Made by a program: the position numbers and the translations under genes. A stretch of DNA of 64,000 nt from JBJHBP01 sp050485685 (GTDB lineage: Bacteria > Pseudomonadota > Gammaproteobacteria > Steroidobacterales > Rariloculaceae). Positions within the stretch are counted from its first letter, which is position 1. Every line of letters begins with the position of its first letter. Below are positions 43,042 through 51,537 of this stretch, in pieces. The stretch spans positions 1 to 64,000 of the forward strand of contig JBJHBW010000010.1 in assembly GCA_050485685.1 (NCBI GenBank), given 5' to 3'. The notes under the pieces are model-generated. The model searched no databases, was not told where the DNA came from, and saw only the letters and a list, made by a program, of their open reading frames with translations.

Positions 43042-43772
43042 GGGTCCGCACCGTACTCTTCAGATGCCGCCTCCAGCCAGCCTGCGAACGCATCCGCTTC
43101 ATGCACAGTGACTTCAAACGACATCAGCGCGTGAAGTGCGCCGCAGAACTCCGCGCACTGCCCCTGCATGCGGCCGGTGCGTATCGGCCGCAGCCGCAGC
43201 GTATTCGTGCGGCCCGGAATCGCATCCACCTTGCCGCCCAGCGAAGGCACCCAGAACGAATGAATCACATCCGACGTCTGCACATGTATGTCCACACGTG
43301 CACCGACGGGAAGGTGCAGTTCGTCTGCGGTCTCGGCAACAGGCCCGCCTTCGCCCAGATACTCGAACTGCCACCACCACTGATGTCCGGTGGCGCGGAT
43401 TTCCAGATCGGCCGGGCCCAGTGGCAGCATCGATTCGCCACTGCGCACGCCGTACACGAGCAGCAGTACGATGACGAGCAGTGGCAGCACGACACCGCCC
43501 CCGACAAGAATCTTCCTTGCCGGCCACTGCAGTGGATCGCGGTGTCGCCGGTAAACGGCATGCAGCCACAAAGTGCTCATCAGCGTCATGAACACCAGCG
43601 TGCCGATCATCATGATCCAGCTGATGCGCGCGATATCGGCAGCTCCCTGACCGGCCGGATCCAGCGTCGACATTGTGCCGCTGCAGCCGGTCGTTCCCCA
43701 CAGGGCGATGAAACTGATCGCGATGACGACGATGATACGATGAGCGGATGTTGCGGACTGATGTTCAGTCAT
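43038..43772 (-). CDS. ctaC: Cytochrome c oxidase subunit II (CuA)
   Basis: 244 residues. The N-terminal signal ends in a lipobox-like GTTGC, two helices follow (residues 48-70 and 88-108), and then comes the periplasmic CuA domain. It carries VIHSFWVPSLGGK and QCAEFCGALHALM, with both cysteines, the histidine and the methionine of CuA. No cytochrome c domain is fused at the C-terminus. Its ATG shares two bases with the ATG of the divergent DUF2231 gene. Confidence 0.93.
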   Translation of the reverse strand: MTEHQSATSAHRIIVVIAISFIALWGTTGCSGTMSTLDPAGQGAADIARISWIMMIGTLVFMTLMSTLWLHAVYRRHRDPLQWPARKILVGGGVVLPLLVIVLLLVYGVRSGESMLPLGPADLEIRATGHQWWWQFEYLGEGGPVAETADELHLPVGARVDIHVQTSDVIHSFWVPSLGGKVDAIPGRTNTLRLRPIRTGRMQGQCAEFCGALHALMSFEVTVHEADAFAGWLEAASEEYGADP

Positions 43773-44247
43773 GGTGAAGGAACCCCAACCGGACGACGAT
43801 CGTGGCAGTCGCGTGGCAATTGCCGGTCACCCGATACATGCGATGCTGGTGACTTTCCCGATCGCGTTTCTGATGAGTGTGGTCGCGACCGATCTCGCCT
43901 GGATCGCCACCGGCGATTTCTTCTGGTTGCGCCTGTCGATGTGGCTTGCCGGGGTCGGTGCGATTGCCGGTGCCGTGGCGGGTGTGGCCGGCACCATAGA
44001 ACTGCTGCTGATTCCCGGCGTTCGTCGTCGCGGTGTCAGCTGGAGCCATTTTGTTGCAGCTGTCATGCTGATTTCCGTCGCGTTCACGAACTGGTACCTG
44101 CGCCTCGCGGGGGGTGAAGACATGGTCATACCGTGGGCGTTCACACTTTCGGTGCTTGGTGCCGTGCTCGTTGCCGTGGCCGGCTGGCTGGGCGGCAATC
44201 TCGTGTTTGATCACCGCATCGGCGTCGTCGACGAGGACGGTGACTGA
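43771..44247 (+). CDS. DUF2231-family membrane protein
   Basis: 158 residues with four helices. The family hallmark GHPIHAMLVTFPIAFL is at residues 19-34. Later segments are WLAGVGAIAGAVAGVAGTIE and FTLSVLGAVLVAVAGWLGGNLV. Relatives are found beside heme, copper and respiratory genes, and their role is unclear. The ATG lies within the CATG shared with the divergent ctaC start, so its promoter must be inside ctaC. A GTG one codon on is an alternative. Confidence 0.83.
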   Translation: MVKEPQPDDDRGSRVAIAGHPIHAMLVTFPIAFLMSVVATDLAWIATGDFFWLRLSMWLAGVGAIAGAVAGVAGTIELLLIPGVRRRGVSWSHFVAAVMLISVAFTNWYLRLAGGEDMVIPWAFTLSVLGAVLVAVAGWLGGNLVFDHRIGVVDEDGD

Positions 44248-44261
44248 ATCCTGCGCTGCCC

Positions 44262-44735
44262 TCATACCGGTTTCCAGCTGACCAGGATGATGACCAGCGT
44301 GATCAGGATCGCAGCGGGCAGAATCAGCAGCAGGTGGGTAGCCGGTCTGTGCAAGGACGGCTGTTCCAGCAGCAGGCCCATGACCCGGCCCATCCAGACA
44401 TGCAGCAGCACCATGCCCGCGACGGTAATCAGTTTCAGGACGATCCACCCGGCGATCGATGCAGCGAGAAACACCAGCACGGTGCCGGATACCACGCCGA
44501 CTACTGCCGCTGGCGACATCAGCGCGACATAGACGATTCGCGTCTGGCGGCGCAGACGTCGGAACGCGACTTCATCGTTCCATGTGCCGGGATGTGCCGC
44601 GAACAGGCCGGGCAGGTAGAGCAGGCCCGCGGCCCATATCACGATAGCGGCAATATGAATCAGTTTCAGGCTGACATATGCGCTCACGGTGAGCTGCTTT
44701 CTCCGCTTTGCGACGGGCACTTCACTGTACACCAT
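44262..44735 (-). CDS. HemJ/CopD-like membrane protein
   Basis: 157 residues, four helices. The segment LKLIHIAAIVIWAAGLLYLP followed by GLFAAH, and RRQTRIVYVALMSPA, resemble HemJ (protoporphyrinogen IX oxidase). CopD-domain proteins share much of the topology. Either role fits a region rich in heme-copper oxidases. The start at 44735 is the first good ATG. It is convergent with DUF2231 and divergent from the flavocytochrome-like gene. Confidence 0.65.
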   Translation of the reverse strand: MVYSEVPVAKRRKQLTVSAYVSLKLIHIAAIVIWAAGLLYLPGLFAAHPGTWNDEVAFRRLRRQTRIVYVALMSPAAVVGVVSGTVLVFLAASIAGWIVLKLITVAGMVLLHVWMGRVMGLLLEQPSLHRPATHLLLILPAAILITLVIILVSWKPV

Positions 44736-44875
44736 CAGCTGCGCGGGGCGGGCTGTGGCCTGTAGTGATCCGGCGCCATCTTCGGTATGTTGAAATCTGC
44801 TGCCATGATTGATGAGTATCGACACGGGCCGATGCGCAAGCCTGCCTCGACTTGCGGCATGCGGGACATGCATCG

Positions 44876-46204
44876 GTGTGCCCCTTGAGGGGGCGCTACA
44901 GTCTGTCGGCAGCGCTTCCCTGGCTGGGGCTGTTTCTGGGCCTGGCGCTGCTGCCGCTTGCGCTGGCTGCCTGGCGGGCACCGGCGCCGAGACCTTTACT
45001 GACAGAGGCCGGAGCCGTGGCGGGATTGCTGGGACTGGGCCTGATGATTACGCAGTCTCTGAGCAGCGGGCGGCTGGCGTCGATAGCACCGGAGTATGGC
45101 GCCGACAATCTGGCGCACTTTCATCGCCATATCGGCGGTATCGCGGTAGTGCTGGTGCTCTGCCATCCAATTCTGCTCGTTGCCGCAGAACCCGCCTTCG
45201 TCGCTTACCTGGACCCGCGAGTGAACGCGATCCGGGCGCTGTCGCTGTGGTCGCTGTTGCTCGCGCTGGCATTGATAGCACTCTCGGGTTTCCGGCGCGA
45301 AACCCTGGGGCTCAGTTATGAGCACTGGCGTCTTCTGCACGGGGTGCTGGCGGTTGTCATCATCGTACTCGGCACCGGGCATGCGCTGATGGTGGACCAT
45401 TACCTCGATGCGCCATGGAAGAAAGCGGCCCTGACGGTTTTGGCGGCCGCTGCGGTGGCGGTGGTCGTTCTCAGCCGGCTGATCCGGCCCTGGCTGGCGC
45501 GCCGCAGGCCGTGGCGCGTGACGGCGGTAAGCGAGGAGCGCGGTAACGCCTGGACGGTCAGGCTGGAACCTGAGGGTCATGGCGGTATCACCTTTCTGCC
45601 CGGGCAGTATGCGTGGTTCAGCTTCGGTGACACGCCGTTTACATTGCAGCAGCACCCGTTTTCACTGGCAGGAAGCGCGGACAGTGAGCAGTTGTGTATT
45701 ACCGCCGGCGCAGTCGGCGATTTCACGGCTGCACTCCGGGACATGAGGCCGGGTACGCGTGCGTGGGTGGAAGGGCCATACGGCTCCTTCGTGCCGGATG
45801 CCGATGTACGCACCAGCCTGTGCCTGATCGCAGGCGGCATCGGCATTACGCCTTTCATGAGCATGCTGAGAACGTTCTGCGCTCGCGGGTGGCAGCGCAG
45901 GGTGGTGCTGATCTGTGCCAATCCGACCGTCGATGACATTACGTTTGCAGATGAATTGCAGGCGATGCACAGCCCCGGGGTCGTGGACGTCGTTCACGTG
46001 CTCGAGGATCCACCCGAAGACTGGAGCGGAGAGTCGGGTCGTGTGGACGGCGAACTCGTGGCCCGCTACGCGAAACGCCAGGAAGAACCGGTTCAGTACA
46101 TGACCTGCGGACCGGGTCCGCTCATGGATGCCGTAGAGTCCGCGTTACGCCGCCAGGGTGTGGACTGGCGCAGGATCTATTCGGAACGCTTCAACATCGT
46201 CTAG
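44876..46204 (+). CDS. Ferric-reductase-like transmembrane flavoprotein
   Basis: About 442 residues. It has six N-terminal helices with histidines on facing helices (LAHFHRHIGGIAVV, LCHPILL, EHWRLLHGVLAV, GTGHALMVDHY) that should bind heme. A FAD-binding domain follows (FLPGQYAWFSFG, QQHPFSLAG), then an NAD(P)-binding domain (LIAGGIGITPFMSML, MTCGPGPLMDAVE). This is the FRE/NOX-like architecture moving electrons across the membrane. The start is uncertain: GTG at 44876 is used, and TTG at 44852 or 44885 are possible. It precedes a 31-residue membrane frame by seven bases. Confidence 0.85.
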   Translation: MCPLRGRYSLSAALPWLGLFLGLALLPLALAAWRAPAPRPLLTEAGAVAGLLGLGLMITQSLSSGRLASIAPEYGADNLAHFHRHIGGIAVVLVLCHPILLVAAEPAFVAYLDPRVNAIRALSLWSLLLALALIALSGFRRETLGLSYEHWRLLHGVLAVVIIVLGTGHALMVDHYLDAPWKKAALTVLAAAAVAVVVLSRLIRPWLARRRPWRVTAVSEERGNAWTVRLEPEGHGGITFLPGQYAWFSFGDTPFTLQQHPFSLAGSADSEQLCITAGAVGDFTAALRDMRPGTRAWVEGPYGSFVPDADVRTSLCLIAGGIGITPFMSMLRTFCARGWQRRVVLICANPTVDDITFADELQAMHSPGVVDVVHVLEDPPEDWSGESGRVDGELVARYAKRQEEPVQYMTCGPGPLMDAVESALRRQGVDWRRIYSERFNIV

Positions 46205-46211
46205 GGTTGCG

Positions 46212-46307
46212 ATGAAACACAGCCGGCTTTTCAAGAACATCTATCGTGTGGCCGAAGTGCTGTTGCTGATCATGCTGGCTGTTGCGGCATTGTTCGTTCT
46301 GCGCTGA
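46212..46307 (+). CDS. Small single-helix membrane protein (31 residues)
   Basis: The frame gives MKHSRLFKNIYRVAEV followed by LLLIMLAVAALFVLR and a stop. A basic N-terminus and one hydrophobic helix suggest an inner-membrane microprotein. AGGG lies five bases before the ATG, and the ferric-reductase-like gene ends seven bases upstream, so co-transcription and perhaps complex formation are likely. No family is recognised. The frame is short, so coding status is inferred from the start site, spacing and composition. Confidence 0.5.
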   Translation: MKHSRLFKNIYRVAEVLLLIMLAVAALFVLR

Positions 46308-46323
46308 TTCTGTGGTCACTCAG

Positions 46324-46375
46324 AGTTTACTTCCAGAGTTCATTTCCAGGGCTCACTTCCAGAACTCACTTCGCG
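46324..46375. repeat. Degenerate 13-bp tandem repeat, four copies
   Basis: Units at 46324, 46337, 46350 and 46363: AGTTTACTTCCAG, AGTTCATTTCCAG, GGCTCACTTCCAG, AACTCACTTCGCG. It lies in the 118-bp gap between the 31-residue frame and the convergent dehydrogenase gene. Confidence 0.75.
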
Positions 46376-46425
46376 CTGACGTTTCGCCGACGCCGGACTC
46401 ACCGCGCGCGTGCATGACGCCCGCG

Positions 46426-47316
46426 CTAGCCGCGAATCTCGACGCCAGCCCATTCCTCTATGATTCGCGCAATCGTCGTGAAATCCGCATCTGCTCCGTA
46501 ACGCGCTTCGGTGATCGCGATCAGCTGCAATACTGCGCTGCCGGCAATCATCGGCACACCCAGCGCATCAGCCTCCTGAAGGCACAGCCGAACATCCTTG
46601 TGCGACAGGCCGATGGAAAAGCCGAAATCGAAGGTGCGTGGGAGTATCGCGCGCGGGAACTTGTCCTGCGTCGCGCTGTTGCGGCCACTGCCAGCGTTGA
46701 AGGCTTCTATCATCTGTGTCGGGTCGAGCCCCGCCTTGACCCCCATCACAACGGCTTCTGACGACAGTGCGATGGCAGCCAGCGAAAGCAGATTGTTCGC
46801 CAGTTTCATGACCTGGCCCTGGCCTGCCTGTTCGCCCACGTAGAACAGCTTGCCGATCACCGCGAGAGCCGAATGGAACTGCTCGTAGCGCTCCCGAGGG
46901 CCTGACACCATCACCGCGACCTTGCCGTCGCGGGCACCGGCGATGCCGCCGCTGACAGGCGCATCCATGTAGACAATGTCGTGCCCGGCCAGCACGCCGG
47001 CGACGTGTCTGGCGGTAGCGGGGCCCGTGGTGGAACAATCGATGACGGTGCTGACCCTGCCGCCGATCAATCCGCCTTCACCGATAGTGACTGCTTCGAC
47101 CGTTTCGGGCATGGGCAGGCTCAGGAACACGGTTTCGGTCATCGTGGCCAGTTCCGCAATGGATGATGCCGGCCTGGCACCACGCGCGGTCTGTGCGGCA
47201 ACGGCTTCGGGCGAAGTGTCGTATACCGACAGCGAGTGTCCCGCTTCGATCAGGCGCCTGGCCATGTGGGCACCCATGCGCCCGATGCCTATGAACCCGA
47301 AATCCGTGGTTTCCAT
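46426..47316 (-). CDS. NAD(P)-dependent beta-hydroxyacid dehydrogenase (HIBADH family)
   Basis: 296 residues. The Rossmann motif GFIGIGRMGAHMA lies at the N-terminus, and the substrate region is DAPVSGGIAGA. The catalytic lysine is in VMKLANNLLS, and FSIGLSHKDVRLCL is near the end. It oxidises a 3-hydroxyacid such as 3-hydroxyisobutyrate or tartronate semialdehyde, but the specific substrate is not evident. It stands alone on the minus strand, divergent from the His-rich gene. Confidence 0.88.
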   Translation of the reverse strand: METTDFGFIGIGRMGAHMARRLIEAGHSLSVYDTSPEAVAAQTARGARPASSIAELATMTETVFLSLPMPETVEAVTIGEGGLIGGRVSTVIDCSTTGPATARHVAGVLAGHDIVYMDAPVSGGIAGARDGKVAVMVSGPRERYEQFHSALAVIGKLFYVGEQAGQGQVMKLANNLLSLAAIALSSEAVVMGVKAGLDPTQMIEAFNAGSGRNSATQDKFPRAILPRTFDFGFSIGLSHKDVRLCLQEADALGVPMIAGSAVLQLIAITEARYGADADFTTIARIIEEWAGVEIRG

Positions 47317-47438
47317 GCTGTTGATTGCTCCCGCCGTTCATCGCACGCGGCAGACCCTTGTCCGCGCGTGGCGGCAGTCTACAACATCGGTTATATCCCC
47401 AGCAGGTAGTCAGCAGTGAACTCTGCGATAATCGAGCC

Positions 47439-48020
47439 GTGAGCAGTCGCACAGCAAGACGTCAGCATATGTGGGCCGCGCGCAGCATTGCGCGTGGATT
47501 CGCAGCGCTTGCGCTCCTCTTCAAGCTGCTGATTCCGGTCGGTTACATGCCCGCCTCGCTGGCTGAAGGCGGACCGATCCGGCTGTGCAGTGACGTGTTC
47601 GCCACGAGTGGTGCGGCACAGTTGCCGTCGGTTGCAGATGATGTCCGGGCCTCATTGAAGGAACAGTCGTTTCACGACGACCACGACCACGACACGCACC
47701 GCTCCGGGCCGGGTCACCACGGCGAACACGCCGCGGACCTTCATGGCGATCAAGGCGACGCTGCCCGGCACGACGCGTTGTCGGATCACGGGACAGCCGG
47801 CAGCCCGCACCAGCATCACGATGACAGCGTAGCCGGGCATCACACCTGGGAACGCTGCTATCTCGGTGGTCTGTCATTCCAGGCGGCGCTCACATACGAG
47901 TGGCGCATGCCGGAACCGGCAAAGACGCCGTCATTCGTCCTGCCCGCAGACGTCGAAAATCGGGTTCGTTCCGCGATCGTGGCGTTTCGTTCACGAGCGC
48001 CGCCCGTCACTCCTGTGTAG
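47439..48020 (+). CDS. His-rich exported protein (DUF2946-like), putative copper handling
   Basis: About 193 residues from GTG at 47439. An ATG at 47469 is an alternative. A signal-like helix (FAALALLFKLLIPVGYMPA) is followed by RLCSD, and then by a region dense in His and Asp (about residues 80-145: HDDHDHDTHRSGPGHHGEH and further clusters). It ends WERCYLGGLSFQAAL. The layout resembles DUF2946-type periplasmic proteins. The His clusters would bind copper or another soft metal. The gene is followed after 80 bp by a copper-type TonB receptor, which supports a joint role. Confidence 0.62.
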   Translation: MSSRTARRQHMWAARSIARGFAALALLFKLLIPVGYMPASLAEGGPIRLCSDVFATSGAAQLPSVADDVRASLKEQSFHDDHDHDTHRSGPGHHGEHAADLHGDQGDAARHDALSDHGTAGSPHQHHDDSVAGHHTWERCYLGGLSFQAALTYEWRMPEPAKTPSFVLPADVENRVRSAIVAFRSRAPPVTPV

Positions 48021-48100
48021 TTCGCGAAAAGCCGTTCCTGAAGTACCGGCCACGCTCCTGCGTGTGTCCGGTCACTTTGATATGTATACAGGAGTGATCC

Positions 48101-50233
48101 ATGAAATCTCGAACCGCATGGTCGGCGCGCTGTCGTGCCGACTATTCTCTTCCGCGTGGCGTTGCCATTGCAGCCGCTTTGCTTGTCATCCCTGTCGTCG
48201 CGCATGCCGCTGACGACAGCGAAGTGCCCGAACAGGTGGTCGTGCTCGGCCAGCGCGTGTATCCGATCGTCGACAGTGTTTCACCACCGAATTCGGAAGT
48301 GGTGGACACGGCCGAACTGCTTCGGCAGCTTCCCGGTGCCAATCTCAATGCCAACGGCACGCTGTCCGGTGTTGCGCAGTATCGGGGTCTTTTCGGTGAC
48401 CGCGTTGCGGTCAGTGTCGATGGCCTGGGTCTGGTGACCGGAGGGCCGAATGCGATGGACGCACCATTGTCATATGCTTCGCCGCTGCTGCTGGAACATC
48501 TCAGTCTGGAGCGGGGTTTCGCCAGTGTCTCCAGTGCGGCCGAATCGCTTGGTGGCCATATCAAGGTCGGCTATGACCGGGGCGAGTTCCTGCAAGTGCC
48601 GGAATTCGGATTCTCCGGCGCAATCCGGACCCGTCATGCGACTAATGGCAATCTCGGCAGTACCGCCGCACGCCTGGTTGCGGCAAACCATCGCCATCGC
48701 GTGACGTTTCTCGGTCAACGTGACAGCGCCGGAGATCTCGACTTCCCCGGAGGACGGCTCACTCCAACGCGGCTGCACCGCGAGCGCCACGAAATAAGCT
48801 ATGGGCTTCGCGTTGGACGAGTTCAGGGACTGGTGTTTGCCGGGCGACTCGATACTCGTGATACCGGCACGCCTTCACTGCCCATGGATATCCGCTACAT
48901 CGATACCGCGCTGTATGGCGCAAGACTTGGTGCAGAGTTTGGCCGCACACGCCTGGATGTCGCGGTCGGCTACTCCGATGTCGAACATGTCATGGACAAC
49001 CACGGGCTGCGGACACCGCCGGCAATGCCGGCAGCTTTCAGGGAAACGCTGGCGGCAGGTGACGGCTATGACTTCCGGGTGGGAACCCTCACGCGGCTCG
49101 CAGCTGGAGAGGTGCGGATTGGTATCGACGGCCGGCGGGCAGATTATTCCGCGATCATCACGAACCCCAACGTGCCGGCTTTTCGCATAGACAACTTTGG
49201 CGATGTGGAACGCGATGTCACAGGCCTGTACCTGCAGTGGAATCACGCTGCGGGTGATTTCGACTATGAAGCCGGGGTGCGCGTCAATCGCGTGGCTTCT
49301 GCTTCCGGACCCGCCAGTGCCGTCATTCCGGCAATGAATCCAATGATGGAGATGATGGCCGCAAATGCCGCCCAGCTTGCTGCTGCCTTCAACGCGGACG
49401 CGACTGATCGTCGCGACACCAACGTGGACGCCGTATTCAAGGTGGGAAGGGTGCTGGGCGAGGGGCGCAGCGTTTATGCCGAAGTGGCGCGCAAGACACG
49501 GTCGCCGTCCTATCAGGAGCTGTACCTGTGGTTGCCGCTTGAATCCACAGGTGGTCTGGCGGACGGGCGCAACTATGTCGGCGATCCGACACTGAACGTG
49601 GAAGTGGCGAAAGGCATCAATGCCGGTCTCGACTGGACTTCGCAGCGCTTCTGGTTCTCGCCGCAGATCTACTATCAGCGCATCTCGGACTACATTCAGG
49701 GTGTGCCCTCGGCTGATCCGGTGGCCAATGCGGTGGCCATGATGATGAGTGGCGCGCCGGCCCTTCAGTTCTCAAATACCGATGCTCGAATTCACGGTCT
49801 CGATGTCGGATGGGGTGTGTATGCCGGCAGTTCATTCGTGATCGATGGTGTCCTGAGCTACGTCAGAGGTCGTCGCATGGACCAACGTGACAATCTCTAC
49901 CGTCTCGCGCCGGCCGGGTTGCGGGTAGGTGTGCGCTATGAGACCGATAACTGGATGACCGGGCTGGACTTCATTGCCAATGCCAGTCAGCGACGCGTCT
50001 CCGCTTTCAACGGTGAGCGACCTACCGGCTCGCATGGCGTCGTCAACGTATCATCGCACTGGAACCTGAGGTCCGGCCTGCGACTGTCCGCGGCCGTGAA
50101 GAATGTTCTGGACCGGCGTTACCGCGACCATCTCAGCGGCATCAATCGTGTCGCATTGGCCGATGTGCCTGTGGGTGAACGTCTGTTCGCGCCAGGCAGA
50201 AGCGTCAGCCTGGGTGCGCAGTTCAGCTGGTAG
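48101..50233 (+). CDS. TonB-dependent receptor, copper-receptor (OprC/CopA) type
   Basis: 710 residues with a signal peptide (ALLVIPVVAHAA), a TonB-box-like EQVVVLGQRV, and a plug. The plug includes YRGLFGDRVAVSVDGLG and NAMDAPLSYASPLLLEHLSL, which is typical of the OprC-like copper receptors. A methionine-rich extracellular stretch, AMNPMMEMMAANAAQ, could bind copper. The barrel ends in FSW. AGGAG lies seven bases before the ATG. The preceding His-rich protein may hand on or buffer the metal. Confidence 0.85.
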   Translation: MKSRTAWSARCRADYSLPRGVAIAAALLVIPVVAHAADDSEVPEQVVVLGQRVYPIVDSVSPPNSEVVDTAELLRQLPGANLNANGTLSGVAQYRGLFGDRVAVSVDGLGLVTGGPNAMDAPLSYASPLLLEHLSLERGFASVSSAAESLGGHIKVGYDRGEFLQVPEFGFSGAIRTRHATNGNLGSTAARLVAANHRHRVTFLGQRDSAGDLDFPGGRLTPTRLHRERHEISYGLRVGRVQGLVFAGRLDTRDTGTPSLPMDIRYIDTALYGARLGAEFGRTRLDVAVGYSDVEHVMDNHGLRTPPAMPAAFRETLAAGDGYDFRVGTLTRLAAGEVRIGIDGRRADYSAIITNPNVPAFRIDNFGDVERDVTGLYLQWNHAAGDFDYEAGVRVNRVASASGPASAVIPAMNPMMEMMAANAAQLAAAFNADATDRRDTNVDAVFKVGRVLGEGRSVYAEVARKTRSPSYQELYLWLPLESTGGLADGRNYVGDPTLNVEVAKGINAGLDWTSQRFWFSPQIYYQRISDYIQGVPSADPVANAVAMMMSGAPALQFSNTDARIHGLDVGWGVYAGSSFVIDGVLSYVRGRRMDQRDNLYRLAPAGLRVGVRYETDNWMTGLDFIANASQRRVSAFNGERPTGSHGVVNVSSHWNLRSGLRLSAAVKNVLDRRYRDHLSGINRVALADVPVGERLFAPGRSVSLGAQFSW

Positions 50234-50293
50234 TCTGGATGATCCGATGCGCCGGCACATGCCAGTGGTGTGCCGGCGCACTACAATGTGCCG

Positions 50294-50761
50294 ATGCATG
50301 CCCGAATCTGGACAGGACTGCTGGTATCGCTGTTGCTGGCTTTCGCCGCGGCAGCGGTGGGTTCGCTGTTTCCGCCCGGTGAGTGGTACGCCGGCCTGGA
50401 ACGGCCGGCGTGGACTCCACCGAACTGGCTGTTCGGTCCGGTCTGGACGGCGCTGTATGCGGCCATGGCAGTTTCGGCATGGCTGATCTGGCGCCGGGCC
50501 GGACTCGTTGGCGGGCGGTTGGCCCTTTCTGTCTACAGCGTGCAGCTGGTGCTGAACGCCGCCTGGTCGGGTCTTTTCTTCGGTCTTCAACGCCCGGATC
50601 TGGCATTCGCCGGTATCGTGCTGCTGTGGCTGGCGATACTTGCGACAGTGATCCTGTTTGCACGCATAAGAGTGCTTGCCGGCTGGCTGCTGGTTCCCTA
50701 CCTTCTATGGGTAAGTTTTGCCGCGGTCCTGAATCTGGAATTGTGGAGGCTGAATTCGTGA
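50294..50761 (+). CDS. tspO: TspO/MBR-family membrane protein
   Basis: 155 residues, five helices, with the strong family motifs WTPPNWLFGPVWTALY, QLVLNAAWSGLFFG and PYLLWVSFAAVLNLELW. TspO proteins bind and help turn over porphyrins and cholesterol-like ligands and affect redox stress responses. The ATG at 50294 is chosen over an upstream GTG (50270). The carbonic anhydrase gene starts 67 bp downstream. Confidence 0.93.
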   Translation: MHARIWTGLLVSLLLAFAAAAVGSLFPPGEWYAGLERPAWTPPNWLFGPVWTALYAAMAVSAWLIWRRAGLVGGRLALSVYSVQLVLNAAWSGLFFGLQRPDLAFAGIVLLWLAILATVILFARIRVLAGWLLVPYLLWVSFAAVLNLELWRLNS

Positions 50762-50828
50762 GATTCCGATCCGCTACCCTGTCCGTTGACCTTCGGGCTG
50801 GTCTTGCCGCATCAGCTGCGAAGTCGTC

Positions 50829-51464
50829 GTGCTGACGCCCGTAGAGGCCCTGACCCGATTGCGTGAAGGCAATCTGCGCTTTGCCGCCGGCAAGGCGAAA
50901 GGTTACCCGGTTGATGACATCGTGCAGCGCAAGGCGCTGGCGGCGGGCCAGGAACCGTTCGCAATCATCATCGGCTGTTCCGATTCGCGAGTGCCCGCCG
51001 AGATCGTGTTCGACCAGGGTATCGGTGATCTGTTCGTGATCCGCGTGGCCGGTAATGTCATGGCGCCATCGCAGATCGGTAGTGTGGAGTTTGCTGCCGA
51101 GCGTTTCGGCACGCGTCTGGTCGTCGTGCTCGGTCACTCGCACTGCGGTGCAGTGACTGCAACGCTGGAGGAACTCTCCCGGCCAGGAGAGGAGCGGTCA
51201 CAACACCTTGAGTCCATCGTCAGTCGTATACGACCCGCCGTTGAGGGATTGCTGGCCACCGATCTGGTTCATACGCCGGAACTGCTGCTGCAGGAGGCGG
51301 TTCGCGCGAACATCCGCGCTTCGGCAGACCAGCTGCGAAGCGGATCGGAAACGCTGAAGCAGCTTATCCGGGAACAGGGGCTGATGGTGGTTGGTGCGGC
51401 GTACAGCCTTGAAACAGGGAGAATCGATTTCTTCGACGGCGCGCCCGAGTTGCCGAACCTGTGA
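50829..51464 (+). CDS. Beta-class carbonic anhydrase
   Basis: 211 residues. The zinc site is Cys50, Asp52 and Arg54 (GCSDSRVPAE) with His103 and Cys106 (LGHSHCGAVT). It interconverts CO2 and bicarbonate in the cytoplasm. The start is GTG at 50829 (LTPVEALTRLREGN). The di-heme peroxidase gene follows after 73 bp. Confidence 0.93.
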   Translation: MLTPVEALTRLREGNLRFAAGKAKGYPVDDIVQRKALAAGQEPFAIIIGCSDSRVPAEIVFDQGIGDLFVIRVAGNVMAPSQIGSVEFAAERFGTRLVVVLGHSHCGAVTATLEELSRPGEERSQHLESIVSRIRPAVEGLLATDLVHTPELLLQEAVRANIRASADQLRSGSETLKQLIREQGLMVVGAAYSLETGRIDFFDGAPELPNL

Positions 51465-51537
51465 ATGCTCTCACGGACTCGCCGCTGTATCCCGACTAGA
51501 CTGCCCTGCTTTCCCTGCCGTTAAACGGAGGCCACGT

